This document shows, one piece after another, positions 1 to 7,567 of a stretch of DNA of 11,818 nt. Within the stretch, counting starts at the first letter, position 1; each line of letters begins with the position of its first letter. The stretch lies in assembly GCA_937925605.1 (NCBI GenBank), contig CALALV010000030.1:1-11818 (forward strand). The letters run 5' to 3'. The notes under the pieces are model-generated. The model saw only the letters and a program-made list of their open reading frames with translations. It was not told the origin of the DNA and made no database searches. The position numbers and the translations under genes are program-made. The DNA is from an uncultured Woeseia sp. GTDB taxonomy: Bacteria; Pseudomonadota; Gammaproteobacteria; Steroidobacterales; Woeseiaceae.

Positions 1-1025
1 CCTGGCGGCTGATGCCCACCGCGCCGCCGCGCTTCGTGCCGCGCAATCCGCGGCCGGCGGCGCCGGCCGCCGGCGACGGCGTGGTCGTCGCGAGCGTCAA
101 CCTGCTCAACTATTTCTCGACCGTGGACGACGGCGAGCCGGTGTGCGGGCCGGCCCGCGCCGACGGCTGCCGCGGCGCCGACTCGGCCGCCGAGCTGGAC
201 CGCCAGCGCGCACGCACGGCGACGGCAATCCGCGCGCTGGGTGCCGACATCGTCGGCCTGATGGAACTCGAGAACAATGCGCGCAGCGCGATCGCCGACC
301 TGGTCGCGGCGCTGAACGCTGCGGGCGGCGACTGGGCCTTCGTCGACACCGGCACGCTCGGCGACGACGCTATCCGCGTCGCGCTGATCTACCGCGCCGG
401 TCGCGTCGAGCCCGTCGGCCGCCATGCCGTGCTCGACGGATCGGTCGACGCGCGCTTCAACGATGCGCGCAACCGCCCGGTGCTTGCGCAGACCTTCGCC
501 GCGGCGGGCGGCCGCTTCACGGTCGCGGTCAACCACCTGAAATCGAAAGGCTCGGACTGCGACGAGGACGGCGACCCGGACCGCGCGGACGGGCAGGGCA
601 ACTGCAACGGGACGCGCACGCGCGCGGCCGCAGCGCTGGCCGACTGGCTCGCGGGCGACCCGACCGGCAGCGGCGACCCGGACGCCCTGGTCATCGGTGA
701 TCTCAATGCCTACCTGCGCGAGGACCCGGTGCGGGCGCTCGAGGGCGCAGGTTTCGTGAACCTGCTGGCGCGCGACATCGGCACGAGCGCGTACTCGTTC
801 GTTTTCGACGGTGCCTCGGGCGCACTCGACCATGCGCTCGCGTCGCCGTCGCTCGCGGCGCAGGTGACGCAGGTCCAGGAATGGCACATCAACGCGGACG
901 AGGCGCCGCTGCTCGACTACAACCTCGAGTTCGGCCGCGACCCGGCGCTGTTCGACCCGGCCGCGCCGTGGCGTGCCGCCGACCACGACCCGCTCGTCGT
1001 CGTCATCGAGCCCGTGTCCGACTGA
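1..1025 (+). CDS. ExeM/NucH-family extracellular endonuclease, C-terminal part (5' end outside window)
   Basis: The reading frame is open to the left edge (first whole codon at base 3), so the Met at base 12 is an internal residue, not the start. About 340 residues are visible and form an almost complete endonuclease/exonuclease/phosphatase (DNase I-like) domain. Counting from that Met, the core residues are Asn30 and Asn33 in SVNLLNYF, Glu85 in LMELENN, His175 in VNHLKSKGSDC, Asp230 and Asn232 in IGDLNAY, and Asp324-His325 in ADHDPL. Cysteines 45/53 and 183/198 sit where secreted members carry pairs likely to form disulfides. The family (ExeM, Xds, NucH) degrades extracellular DNA and usually has an N-terminal signal peptide and a lamin-tail or OB-like region; those parts would lie outside the window. 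The protein stops 11 residues after the last catalytic motif, so there is no C-terminal sorting tail. Family assignment is firm; the substrate and full length are not visible. Confidence 0.9.
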   Translation, partial: WRLMPTAPPRFVPRNPRPAAPAAGDGVVVASVNLLNYFSTVDDGEPVCGPARADGCRGADSAAELDRQRARTATAIRALGADIVGLMELENNARSAIADLVAALNAAGGDWAFVDTGTLGDDAIRVALIYRAGRVEPVGRHAVLDGSVDARFNDARNRPVLAQTFAAAGGRFTVAVNHLKSKGSDCDEDGDPDRADGQGNCNGTRTRAAAALADWLAGDPTGSGDPDALVIGDLNAYLREDPVRALEGAGFVNLLARDIGTSAYSFVFDGASGALDHALASPSLAAQVTQVQEWHINADEAPLLDYNLEFGRDPALFDPAAPWRAADHDPLVVVIEPVSD

Positions 1026-1087
1026 GCGGTTGCCGTCGCGCGGGGCGCGTGTCAGGCTTTCGGCTTTCCGCAATCCGGGAGCCGCGC

Positions 1088-1456
1088 ATGGGGAGCGCCG
1101 CCGAACTGATCGACTGGGATTCCGTTCCGCTCGAAACGGTCAACCCGATGATGCAGCGTCGCATCATCACCGGCGAACTCCTGACCGTCGCGCGCATCTG
1201 GTTCAAGGACGGCTTTCACGTCCCGCGCCACAGCCACCACAACGAACAGGTCACGCAGGTCGTGAGCGGCACACTGCGCTTCCGCCTCGGCAAGGACGGC
1301 GAACGCGAGATCGACGTCGGTCCCGGCCAGGTGCTGGTGATCCCGGCCAACCTGCCGCACGAGGCGCTGTGTATCGGCGACGTCGAGGAGATCGACATCT
1401 GGGCGCCGCGCCGGGAGGACTGGCCCGACAAGAGCGACGACTACCTGCGCCAGTGA
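1088..1456 (+). CDS. small single-domain cupin protein
   Basis: This 122-residue protein starts at ATG 1088, which has a good ribosome-binding site (GGGAG at 1077-1081, six bases upstream). The frame is open further upstream, but that stretch overlaps the nuclease gene in another frame. It is a one-domain cupin beta-barrel. The first metal-binding motif is RHSHHNEQV at residues 47-55: His48, His50 and Glu53 are candidate ligands, and Asn52 sits where many relatives have a further His (HSHPHEQ). The second motif is PGQVLVIPANLPHEA at 79-93, with His91 as the remaining ligand. There is no signal peptide or membrane segment, so it is probably cytoplasmic. Small cupins of this type include dioxygenases, isomerases and simple ligand-binding proteins, and the sequence does not say which. 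It lies 62 bases after the nuclease and 85 bases before the peptidase cluster; a functional link to either is not shown. Confidence 0.85.
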   Translation: MGSAAELIDWDSVPLETVNPMMQRRIITGELLTVARIWFKDGFHVPRHSHHNEQVTQVVSGTLRFRLGKDGEREIDVGPGQVLVIPANLPHEALCIGDVEEIDIWAPRREDWPDKSDDYLRQ

Positions 1457-1541
1457 GCCGACGATGGCGCGCCCTGTCGACACCCCGCTGACGTCCGATC
1501 GACCATAACGACAACACGCTGACGAGGAGTCCGCCGGCCCG

Positions 1542-3587
1542 ATGAATCCACTGTCCCGACCGATATTGCTGCTGGCCGCGGCGGTCTTGCCCTGCGCGGC
1601 CGCGGCCGAGTTCCGCACGTTCGAGTCGCTCGACGTCTTCGAGCTCGAGTACGCGGCCAATCCGCAGTTCTCGCCCGACGGAGAGCGCATCGTCTACGAG
1701 CGCCGCTCGAACGACATCATGACCGACTCGACGCGCAGCAACCTGTGGCTGATCGACGTCGACAGCGGCGCCCAGCGGCCGCTGGTCTCGGGGCTCGTGT
1801 CCGCCTCGCAGCCGAGCTGGTCGCCGGACGGCGAGACGCGGGCCTACGTCGCCGCGAACGAACACGGCACCGGCCTCTACGTGCACTGGCTGGACGGCGA
1901 CGACACGGCCTTGCTCGCGACGCTGCGCGAGAGCCCGTCCGATCTCGCCTGGTCGCCGGACGGGCGCCAGCTCGCGTTCGTGATGCCGGTGAAGCACAAG
2001 ACCGGGGCGCTCACCGAGCCGCCGCCGAAACCCGAGGGCGCGGAGTGGGCGGAGCCCGCCATCACGATCGACACGGTGCTGTACCGGCGCGACGGCGAAG
2101 GCCTGGTCGAGCCGGCCTACGAGCAAGTGTTCGTGCTGCCCGCCGACGGCGGCACGCCGCGCCAGCTGACCGACGGCGAGTACCGCCACCAGGGGCCGCT
2201 CGCCTGGTCCGCCGACGGCGCGCGCGTCTGGTTCACGGCGAATCGCCATGCCGACTGGGAATACGAGCCGATGGAGTCGGACCTGTGGTCCGTGTCCGTC
2301 GTCGACGGCGAACTCCGGCAGCACACGAGCCGCCCGGGCAGCGAGAACTCGCCGGTCGTCGCACCCGACGGGCGCCGGGTCGCCTACCTGTTCCAGCACG
2401 CGGAGCGCGTGCCCTACCGCAATGCCGTGCTGCACGTCATGGACGCGGACGGCGGCGACGACCGCGCGCTGACCGCGGACCTGGATCGCTCGGTCGACGA
2501 GCCGCGCTGGGCCGGCAACGGGCGCTCGCTGTACTTCCGTTACGACGACCGCGGGGCGCGCAAGCTCGCGCGGGTCACGCTGGACGGCGAGATCGAGACG
2601 CTGGCCGACGACCTCGGCGGCACGACGCTCGGCCGTCCCTACCTGAGCGGCAGCTACTCGGTCGCGGCCAACGGGACGCTCGCCTACACGCGCGGCACGC
2701 CGTACCGGCCGGCGGACGTCGCCGTTACCGGCCGGCGCGGCACGCGCGTGCTGACCGCGCTGAACGACGACCTGCTCGCGGACCGCACGCTCGGCCAGGT
2801 GCACGAGATCGTCTACGAGTCGTCCTTCGACGGCGAGGAGATCCAGGGCTGGTACGTGACGCCGCCCGGCTTCGAGCCGTCCCGCCGCTACCCGCTGATC
2901 CTCGAGATCCACGGCGGCCCGCACCTCGCCTACGGGCCGCAGTTCTCGGCCGAGATCCAGCGCTATGCCGCCGAGGGCTACGTCGTGTTTTACGACAACC
3001 ACCGCGGCTCGAGCTCCTACGGCGAGCGTTTCGGCCTGCTGCTGCAGTACAAGTACTCGAGCCAGGAAGACTTCGCCGACCACATGTCCGGCATCGACGC
3101 GCTGATCGCGCGCGGCTTCGTCGACCCGGAGCGCCTGTACATCACCGGCGGCTCGGCCGGCGGCATCGCCAGCGCCTACGCGATCGGCCTGACCGACCGC
3201 TTCCGCGCGGCGGCCATCGCGAAGCCGGTGATCAACTGGGTGTCGAAGACGCTGACCGCCGACTCCTACGTGTACCAGACGCAGTACCAGTTTCCCGGCA
3301 TGCCCTGGGAGGAGCACGAGCACTACTGGCAGCGCTCGCCGCTCTCGCTGGTCGGCAACGTGCGCACGCCGACGCTGCTCCTGACCGGCGAGGAGGACCA
3401 GCGCACGCCGATCTCCGAGACCGAGCAGTTCTACCAGGCGCTGAAACTCCTGCGCGTGCCCGCGACGATGGTACGTATCCCGGGCTCGCCGCACGGCATC
3501 GCCGGCAAGCCGTCGCGGCTGATCGCGAAGGTCGACAACATCCTCGCCTGGTTCGCGCGCTACGACGGGCGCGACGCGACGCCGTGA
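1542..3587 (+). CDS. secreted S9-family serine peptidase (prolyl oligopeptidase / acylaminoacyl-peptidase type)
   Basis: This 681-residue protein has a Sec signal peptide (hydrophobic residues 8-21, AxA-type cleavage near Ala22/Glu23), so it should act in the periplasm or outside the cell. Residues about 35-400 form a beta-propeller with TolB/PD40-type repeats, recognisable as SPDG near 44, 94 and 138 and degenerate copies later. The propeller normally limits access to short peptides. The C-terminal alpha/beta hydrolase carries HGGPH at 457-461 (oxyanion region) and the catalytic triad Ser538 (GGSAGG), Asp619 (GEEDQRTP) and His651 (GSPHG). The spacing closely matches acylaminoacyl peptidases. 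Length is normal for S9. The start is supported by GAGGAG at 1524-1529, though its 12-base spacing is long. It is the first gene of a four-gene cluster; its stop shares one base with the next start. Exact specificity (dipeptidyl, prolyl or acyl-aminoacyl) cannot be read from the sequence. Confidence 0.93.
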   Translation: MNPLSRPILLLAAAVLPCAAAAEFRTFESLDVFELEYAANPQFSPDGERIVYERRSNDIMTDSTRSNLWLIDVDSGAQRPLVSGLVSASQPSWSPDGETRAYVAANEHGTGLYVHWLDGDDTALLATLRESPSDLAWSPDGRQLAFVMPVKHKTGALTEPPPKPEGAEWAEPAITIDTVLYRRDGEGLVEPAYEQVFVLPADGGTPRQLTDGEYRHQGPLAWSADGARVWFTANRHADWEYEPMESDLWSVSVVDGELRQHTSRPGSENSPVVAPDGRRVAYLFQHAERVPYRNAVLHVMDADGGDDRALTADLDRSVDEPRWAGNGRSLYFRYDDRGARKLARVTLDGEIETLADDLGGTTLGRPYLSGSYSVAANGTLAYTRGTPYRPADVAVTGRRGTRVLTALNDDLLADRTLGQVHEIVYESSFDGEEIQGWYVTPPGFEPSRRYPLILEIHGGPHLAYGPQFSAEIQRYAAEGYVVFYDNHRGSSSYGERFGLLLQYKYSSQEDFADHMSGIDALIARGFVDPERLYITGGSAGGIASAYAIGLTDRFRAAAIAKPVINWVSKTLTADSYVYQTQYQFPGMPWEEHEHYWQRSPLSLVGNVRTPTLLLTGEEDQRTPISETEQFYQALKLLRVPATMVRIPGSPHGIAGKPSRLIAKVDNILAWFARYDGRDATP

Positions 3588-5119
3588 TGCGCCTGCTCGC
3601 ACTGGCCGGCCTGGTCGCGGCGGCGGCCTGCACGCGCGAGCCGGCGTTCCTGCCGGAGTACCCGGCATTCGACCTGCTGATCGAAAACGGCCGGGTCGTG
3701 GACGGCAGCGGCGCGCCGGCGCGGGTCGCCGACGTCGTCGTGGTCGGCGACACGATCGTGTTCGTCGGGGACGTGCCGCGGGTGGACGATGAGCGCGTTG
3801 CGCGCGTCGTCGACGCCGCCGGGCGCGTCGTCACGCCTGGCTTCATCGACCTGCATGCGCACGGCGACCCGCTGGAGACGCCGGCCTTCGAGAATTTCCT
3901 CGCGATGGGCGTGACGACGATCACGCTCGGTCAGGACGGCAGCAGCCCCGAGGTGCCGGACCTCGCGGCCTGGCTTGCCGAGGTCGCGGAGCGGGGCATC
4001 GGCACCAACCTCGCGATGTTCGTCGGCCACGGTACGCTGCGCACGCAGCTCGGCATCGGCCGGCGCGCGCGGCCAGAGCCCGAAGAACTCGAACGCTTCC
4101 GGCAGACGCTCGACGAGATCCTCGACTACACGTTCGGCATGAGCACGGGCCTCGAGTACTCGCCGGGGCTGTACGCCGGCCGCGAGGAGCTGGTCGCGCT
4201 CGCGGAGGTCGTCGGCCGCCACGACCGCATCGTCATGAGCCACATGCGCAACGAGGACGACGACGCGCTCGAGGCCTCGATCGCGGAGCTGCTCGACCAG
4301 GGCCGGCATGCGCGCGTGCACATCGCGCACCTGAAGTCCGTGTACGGCAAGGGCGCGCAGCGGGCACGCGAGATCACCGCGCTGATCGAGGCCGCGCGCG
4401 CCGAGGGCATCGAGCTTACGGCCGACAGCTACCCGTACAGCGCGAGCTACACGAGTATCGCGATCCTGTTCCCGGACTGGGCCAAGACCCGCGAGCAGTT
4501 CGACGTGGCGCGCGCGACGCGGCGCGAGGAACTGGCCGACTACCTGCGCAACCGGGTCATGCTGCGCAACGGCCCGGAGGCGACGCTGCTCGGCACCGAG
4601 CCCTGGACTGGCCGCACGCTGGCCGAGATCTCGAACGAGCTCGAGCGGCCGTTCGAGGAAGTGCTGATCGACGTGATCGGCCCGGACGGCGCCTCCGCGG
4701 CCTACTTCGTCATGAACGACGCGCTGCAGGTCGCGCTGCTCGACAGCCCCTGGGTCGGCATTTGCTCGGACGGCAGCCCGACCGGCTCGCACCCGCGCGG
4801 CCACGGCACCTTTGCGAAGATCATCGAGGACTACGTCGTGCGCGACGGGCGGCTGTCGCTCGAGCAGGCGGTCGCGAAGATGACAGGGTTCGCCGCGGAC
4901 GTGCTGCGCCTGCCCGACCGCGGCCGCATCGCCGAGGGCCTGCGCGCGGACCTGCTGGTCTTCGACCCGGCGGCGGTGCGCGCGCACGCGACCTACCCGG
5001 AGCCTCTGCAGTTTGCGAGCGGCTTCGACCTCGTCGTCGTCAATGGCCGGGTGGCCCGCGAGGACGGGCGCCTCGCGCCCGTGCGAGCCGGGCGCGTGCT
5101 GAGGCCGGTCGCGCCGTGA
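3587..5119 (+). CDS. N-acyl-D-amino-acid deacylase (D-aminoacylase) family amidohydrolase, probable lipoprotein
   Basis: This 510-residue enzyme should hydrolyse N-acylated amino acids, classically D-amino acids, to the free amino acid and a carboxylate. The first 14 residues are hydrophobic and end in AAAAC, so Cys15 could be lipidated and the enzyme anchored on the periplasmic side; the lipobox is weak because position -3 is Ala. The amidohydrolase barrel shows HAH at 90-92, GMSTGLEYSPGLYA at 184-197, His219 in MSHMRNED, His248 in HIAHLK and Asp395 in CSDGSPTG. A composite beta-sandwich is built from residues about 28-85 and 445-505 (GLRADLLVFD, VVVNGRVA). These match the D-aminoacylase subgroup. 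Where the characterised enzyme has a zinc-bridging Cys in a G-N-C-G motif, this protein reads GQDG at 115-118. The start overlaps the upstream stop in TGATG, implying translational coupling. Dihydroorotase or D-hydantoinase are less likely given the SHMRNE and GMSTG motifs. Confidence 0.9.
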   Translation: MRLLALAGLVAAAACTREPAFLPEYPAFDLLIENGRVVDGSGAPARVADVVVVGDTIVFVGDVPRVDDERVARVVDAAGRVVTPGFIDLHAHGDPLETPAFENFLAMGVTTITLGQDGSSPEVPDLAAWLAEVAERGIGTNLAMFVGHGTLRTQLGIGRRARPEPEELERFRQTLDEILDYTFGMSTGLEYSPGLYAGREELVALAEVVGRHDRIVMSHMRNEDDDALEASIAELLDQGRHARVHIAHLKSVYGKGAQRAREITALIEAARAEGIELTADSYPYSASYTSIAILFPDWAKTREQFDVARATRREELADYLRNRVMLRNGPEATLLGTEPWTGRTLAEISNELERPFEEVLIDVIGPDGASAAYFVMNDALQVALLDSPWVGICSDGSPTGSHPRGHGTFAKIIEDYVVRDGRLSLEQAVAKMTGFAADVLRLPDRGRIAEGLRADLLVFDPAAVRAHATYPEPLQFASGFDLVVVNGRVAREDGRLAPVRAGRVLRPVAP

Positions 5120-5850
5120 CGCGCGTGCAATCCGCGCGGGCGGACGTCGCGGCCTGGCTCGCGAGCCCGGCGTTCGAGGCCGAGCCGGTCATCGCGGTCG
5201 ACGGGCCGCCGCTCGTGCTGGACCTCGGTCGAGGCAGTAGCGCGCTTGGCGAGGCGCTCGAAGGCCTTACCGTCGAGCGCTTCAGCGCACTGATCGACGC
5301 GGCCATGGCGCGCGCCGGCACGCGTTGCGCCTACGGGCGCTGGGGCGAGGAGCGGGCGCTGTACTCGAGCGAGCACTTCGCGGGCGAGGGCGGCGAGCGC
5401 CGCAGCGTGCACCTGGGAGTAGACCTGTTCTGCGCAGCCGGCACGCCCGTGCACTCGCCGCTGCCGGCGGTCGTCGAGATCGTCGCGAACAACGCGCGCG
5501 AGCTGGACTACGGGCCGATGGTGATCCTGCGACACCGCAATGCCGGCGGGCTCGCGTTCTTCACGCTGTACGGTCACCTCGGGCCGGAGTGTCTCGATAC
5601 GCTGCGCGCCGGCCAGCGTCTCGACGCCGGCGAAGTTTTTGCCAATGTCGGCGGACCGCCCGTGAACGGCAACTGGCCGCCGCACCTGCACTTCCAGGTC
5701 GTGCTCGACCTGCTCGACCTGGGCCGCGAGTTCCCGGGCGTGGCGCGCCCGAGCGAGGCCCGCCGCTGGCTCGCGCTGTCGCCGAATCCGGCGCCGTTCT
5801 TCCCGGGTGTCAGCGCCGCGGAACTCGACGGGCGCGCAGAACGCAACTGA
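5116..5850 (+). CDS. leaderless M23 (LytM-like) metallopeptidase-domain protein
   Basis: I chose GTG 5116 because it gives the classic four-base GTGA overlap with the upstream stop and a GAGG at 5101-5104; the frame is open further upstream but only inside the deacylase gene. The protein is 244 residues. Residues about 96-205 form an M23/LytM fold with the full zinc set: His99 and Asp103 in HLGVDLF, His190 and His192 in PPHLHFQ, plus His154 in LYGHL. M23 enzymes normally cut peptidoglycan cross-bridges or glycine-rich peptides, but no signal peptide or membrane helix is present here (the N-terminus is polar), so a cytoplasmic location is predicted. The M23 region, including NGNWPPHLHFQ and the trailing LSPNPAPFF, resembles by memory the M23 module placed between a phosphotransferase (APH) and a class III aminotransferase in large bacterial fusion proteins. 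The role in this cluster may therefore be small-molecule or peptide handling instead of cell-wall cleavage; that is inference. Confidence 0.85.
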   Translation: MTRVQSARADVAAWLASPAFEAEPVIAVDGPPLVLDLGRGSSALGEALEGLTVERFSALIDAAMARAGTRCAYGRWGEERALYSSEHFAGEGGERRSVHLGVDLFCAAGTPVHSPLPAVVEIVANNARELDYGPMVILRHRNAGGLAFFTLYGHLGPECLDTLRAGQRLDAGEVFANVGGPPVNGNWPPHLHFQVVLDLLDLGREFPGVARPSEARRWLALSPNPAPFFPGVSAAELDGRAERN

Positions 5851-5871
5851 GTCGACCGCGGGGGGCGGACG

Positions 5872-7323
5872 ATGAACACACTGCACTGGCTGGATTTCAC
5901 GGCGATCGGCATCTACTTCGCGATCCTCGTGTGGATCGGCATCCGCGTCGCGCGCAGCGAGAGCGGCGGCGCGTCCGAGTCCTTCCTCGCCGCCGACCGC
6001 AACATGAACCTGCTGCAGTCGACCTCGACGACCGCCGCGACCGACCTCGGCGGCGGTTTCTCGATCGCGATGGGCGGGCTCGGCTTTACGCTCGGTATCT
6101 CGGGCTCGTGGCTGATCGCGATCTCCGGCCTGTCGGTCGTGATGGTCTCGTTCCTGATGGTGCCGAAGGTCAAGCGCTGGGCGGACCGCGTGAAGGGACT
6201 CACCACCGGCGACCTGTTCGAGGCGCGCTTCGACCGGCGCACGGGGCTGCTCGCGGCGATCGTCGTCGGGCTCGCCTGGTTCACGTTCGTCGGCGGCCAG
6301 GTCATCGCCGGCGGCAAGCTGCTGCAGGTGACGCTCGAGCTCGACCTGACCTTTGCCGTCGTGCTGTCCGGCACGATAATCCTCGCCTACACGGCCCTCG
6401 GCGGGCTGAAGGCCGTGATCTACACGGACGTGTTCCAGATGGTGATCCTGATGATCGGCATCGTGTTCATCGCGGTGCCGATCGGGCTCTACCAGGTCGG
6501 CGGCTGGGACGGCATGGTCGCGCACTTCGAGGCGACGCCGCAGACCGCGCCGATGGTGGACTGGGCCGCGGTGAGCTGGAAGCAGGCGCTCGGCTGGTTC
6601 TTCGCGATCTTCCCGGTCTGGTTCATCTCGATCGCGGCGATGCAGCGCATCGTCGCCGCGCGCGACGAGCAGACCGCGCGGCGCGCGTTTTTCCTGACCG
6701 GCGTGCCGATCGAGTGGCCGCTGTTCGCCGTCGGCGCGACGCTGATCGGCATGATCGCGCGCATGCTGTTCCCGGATCTAGGCGATGCGGAGCTCGCGAC
6801 GCCGACCGTGATCATGAACCTGTTGCCGGCCGGCATCGCCGGCATCGTGATCGCGGCCTACATCGCGGCGGTCATGTCCTCGGCCGACTCGGCGCTGATC
6901 GGGCCCGTCGCGATCTTCACGAACGACGTCTACCGCAAGCACCTGCATCCAGCGGCGAGCGAGAGCGAGCTGGTGCGCGTCGCGCGCGTGGCGACGCTTA
7001 CGCTCGGCGTGCTCGCGATCGCGATGGCCTACCTGGTGCCGAACGTGCTCGAGCTGATCCTGTACGCGTACACGTTCGGCGCGGCCGGGCTGTTCTTCCC
7101 GATGCTGGGGCTCCTGTTCTGGCGGCGCACGACCGCGGCCGGCGCGTTCTGGAGCATGCTCGGCGGCGGCGGTTCGGCGGTCGCCTGGGCTGCGCTCGGC
7201 GAGCCCTGGGAGATCGCCGCGTCCTACATGGGCTGGTGCGTCGGCCTGCCGCTGCTGATTATCGTGTCGCTGCTGACCCGGCACGGCGCGGAGGAGAACC
7301 CGGACCTGTTTGCCGACGCCTAG
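5872..7323 (+). CDS. sodium:solute symporter (SSS family)
   Basis: This 483-residue inner-membrane protein has about 13 hydrophobic segments, the usual count for the SSS family (PutP, PanF and SGLT relatives). Family signatures are visible: GGLKAVIYTDVFQ at 177-189, AAVMSSADSALIGP at 332-345 with ND.Y following at 351-354, and LGGGFSIAMGG in the first helices. Ser336-Ser337 lie in the region that binds Na+ in characterised members. It should import a solute with sodium. The substrate cannot be read from the sequence; the neighbours (secreted peptidase, lipoprotein deacylase) suggest an amino acid, N-acyl amino acid or small peptide. ATG 5872 lies 21 bases after the M23 stop and is preceded by purine-rich GGGGGCGGA (5861-5869). 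It is the last gene of the cluster; no clear terminator hairpin with a T-run follows. Confidence 0.93.
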   Translation: MNTLHWLDFTAIGIYFAILVWIGIRVARSESGGASESFLAADRNMNLLQSTSTTAATDLGGGFSIAMGGLGFTLGISGSWLIAISGLSVVMVSFLMVPKVKRWADRVKGLTTGDLFEARFDRRTGLLAAIVVGLAWFTFVGGQVIAGGKLLQVTLELDLTFAVVLSGTIILAYTALGGLKAVIYTDVFQMVILMIGIVFIAVPIGLYQVGGWDGMVAHFEATPQTAPMVDWAAVSWKQALGWFFAIFPVWFISIAAMQRIVAARDEQTARRAFFLTGVPIEWPLFAVGATLIGMIARMLFPDLGDAELATPTVIMNLLPAGIAGIVIAAYIAAVMSSADSALIGPVAIFTNDVYRKHLHPAASESELVRVARVATLTLGVLAIAMAYLVPNVLELILYAYTFGAAGLFFPMLGLLFWRRTTAAGAFWSMLGGGGSAVAWAALGEPWEIAASYMGWCVGLPLLIIVSLLTRHGAEENPDLFADA

Positions 7324-7330
7324 CAGAAAC

Positions 7331-7450
7331 GGTGTCAGGTTTATTCACCTCACGCATCACCGGGCAGGCAGGGAATCGCTTGCTGCGGAGATTGGCTTGC
7401 GGTCGACCAGTATCGGGCACGGCGCTGCAGTGAGAGATATACCTGGCACC
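7331..7450. repeat. 120-bp segment bounded by imperfect terminal inverted repeats (probable mobile-element or REP-type relic)
   Basis: The left end reads GGTGTCAGGTTTAT (7331-7344). The reverse complement of the right end (7437-7450) reads GGTGCCAGGTATAT, a match at 12 of 14 positions. The arms are AT-richer than the surrounding genes. No convincing protein lies between them. From memory, GTGTCAGGTTTATT-type ends are found around REP-associated tyrosine transposase (Y1/TnpA-REP) elements in proteobacteria, so a deleted or non-autonomous copy is plausible, but this cannot be confirmed without a search. It begins eight bases after the symporter stop codon. Confidence 0.5.
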
Positions 7451-7567
7451 TTATCCAGCCCTATATCCAGTGTCGTCCTTCCCGCGAACGGCGACATCGA
7501 AATGCAGGATGTCTTCGCGCACCCCCAGCCCGGAGTAGAGCGCGATGGCCGGCTCGTCGCCGCGGTC
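7451..7567 (-). pseudogene. C-terminal remnant of a GNAT acetyltransferase, AAC(3)-I-like
   Basis: On the minus strand, reading from base 7567 down to a TAA at 7451, the frame gives DRGDEPAIALYSGLGVREDI followed by LHFDVAV. This is the typical end of a GNAT-fold N-acetyltransferase: the acidic-PAIALY-x-x-LG-x-RE segment followed by LHFD closely resembles aminoglycoside 3-N-acetyltransferase I and related GNATs. Upstream in the same frame the similarity stops abruptly at the first Asp and a stop codon lies near 7605, so the acetyl-CoA-binding part is missing. The fragment is about 38 codons, against roughly 150 for a full enzyme. It is not expected to make a functional protein. The family call rests on a short motif, so the specific AAC(3) label is tentative. 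Confidence 0.5.

Noticed and set aside
1457..1541. Promoter upstream of the S9 peptidase
   Set aside because: The only AT-rich hexamer (CATAAC, 1504-1509) has no -35 partner at suitable spacing, so I could not support a promoter, though one is likely somewhere here.
1745..3586. Extension of the deacylase frame far upstream, giving an apparent 1124-residue protein
   Set aside because: The upstream part is an Arg/Ala-rich shadow of the peptidase gene; the real start at 3587 gives a hydrophobic leader with a lipobox Cys and the TGATG overlap.
1251..3668. 805-codon open frame on the minus strand opposite the S9 peptidase
   Set aside because: It mirrors the codon pattern of a GC-rich gene, is rich in Arg, Ala, Val and Gly with no family motif, and the + strand has a clear S9 peptidase with signal peptide and triad.
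4993..6525. Long minus-strand frame (510 codons) opposite the M23 and symporter genes
   Set aside because: Its composition (Arg, Asp, Glu, His, Ala-rich) is the expected antisense shadow of the genes on the + strand.
7471..7490. Half of a TCGTCATTCCCGCGAA-like REP/stem-loop repeat
   Set aside because: The complementary arm is missing and the stretch also falls in the GNAT remnant frame, so the resemblance may be chance.
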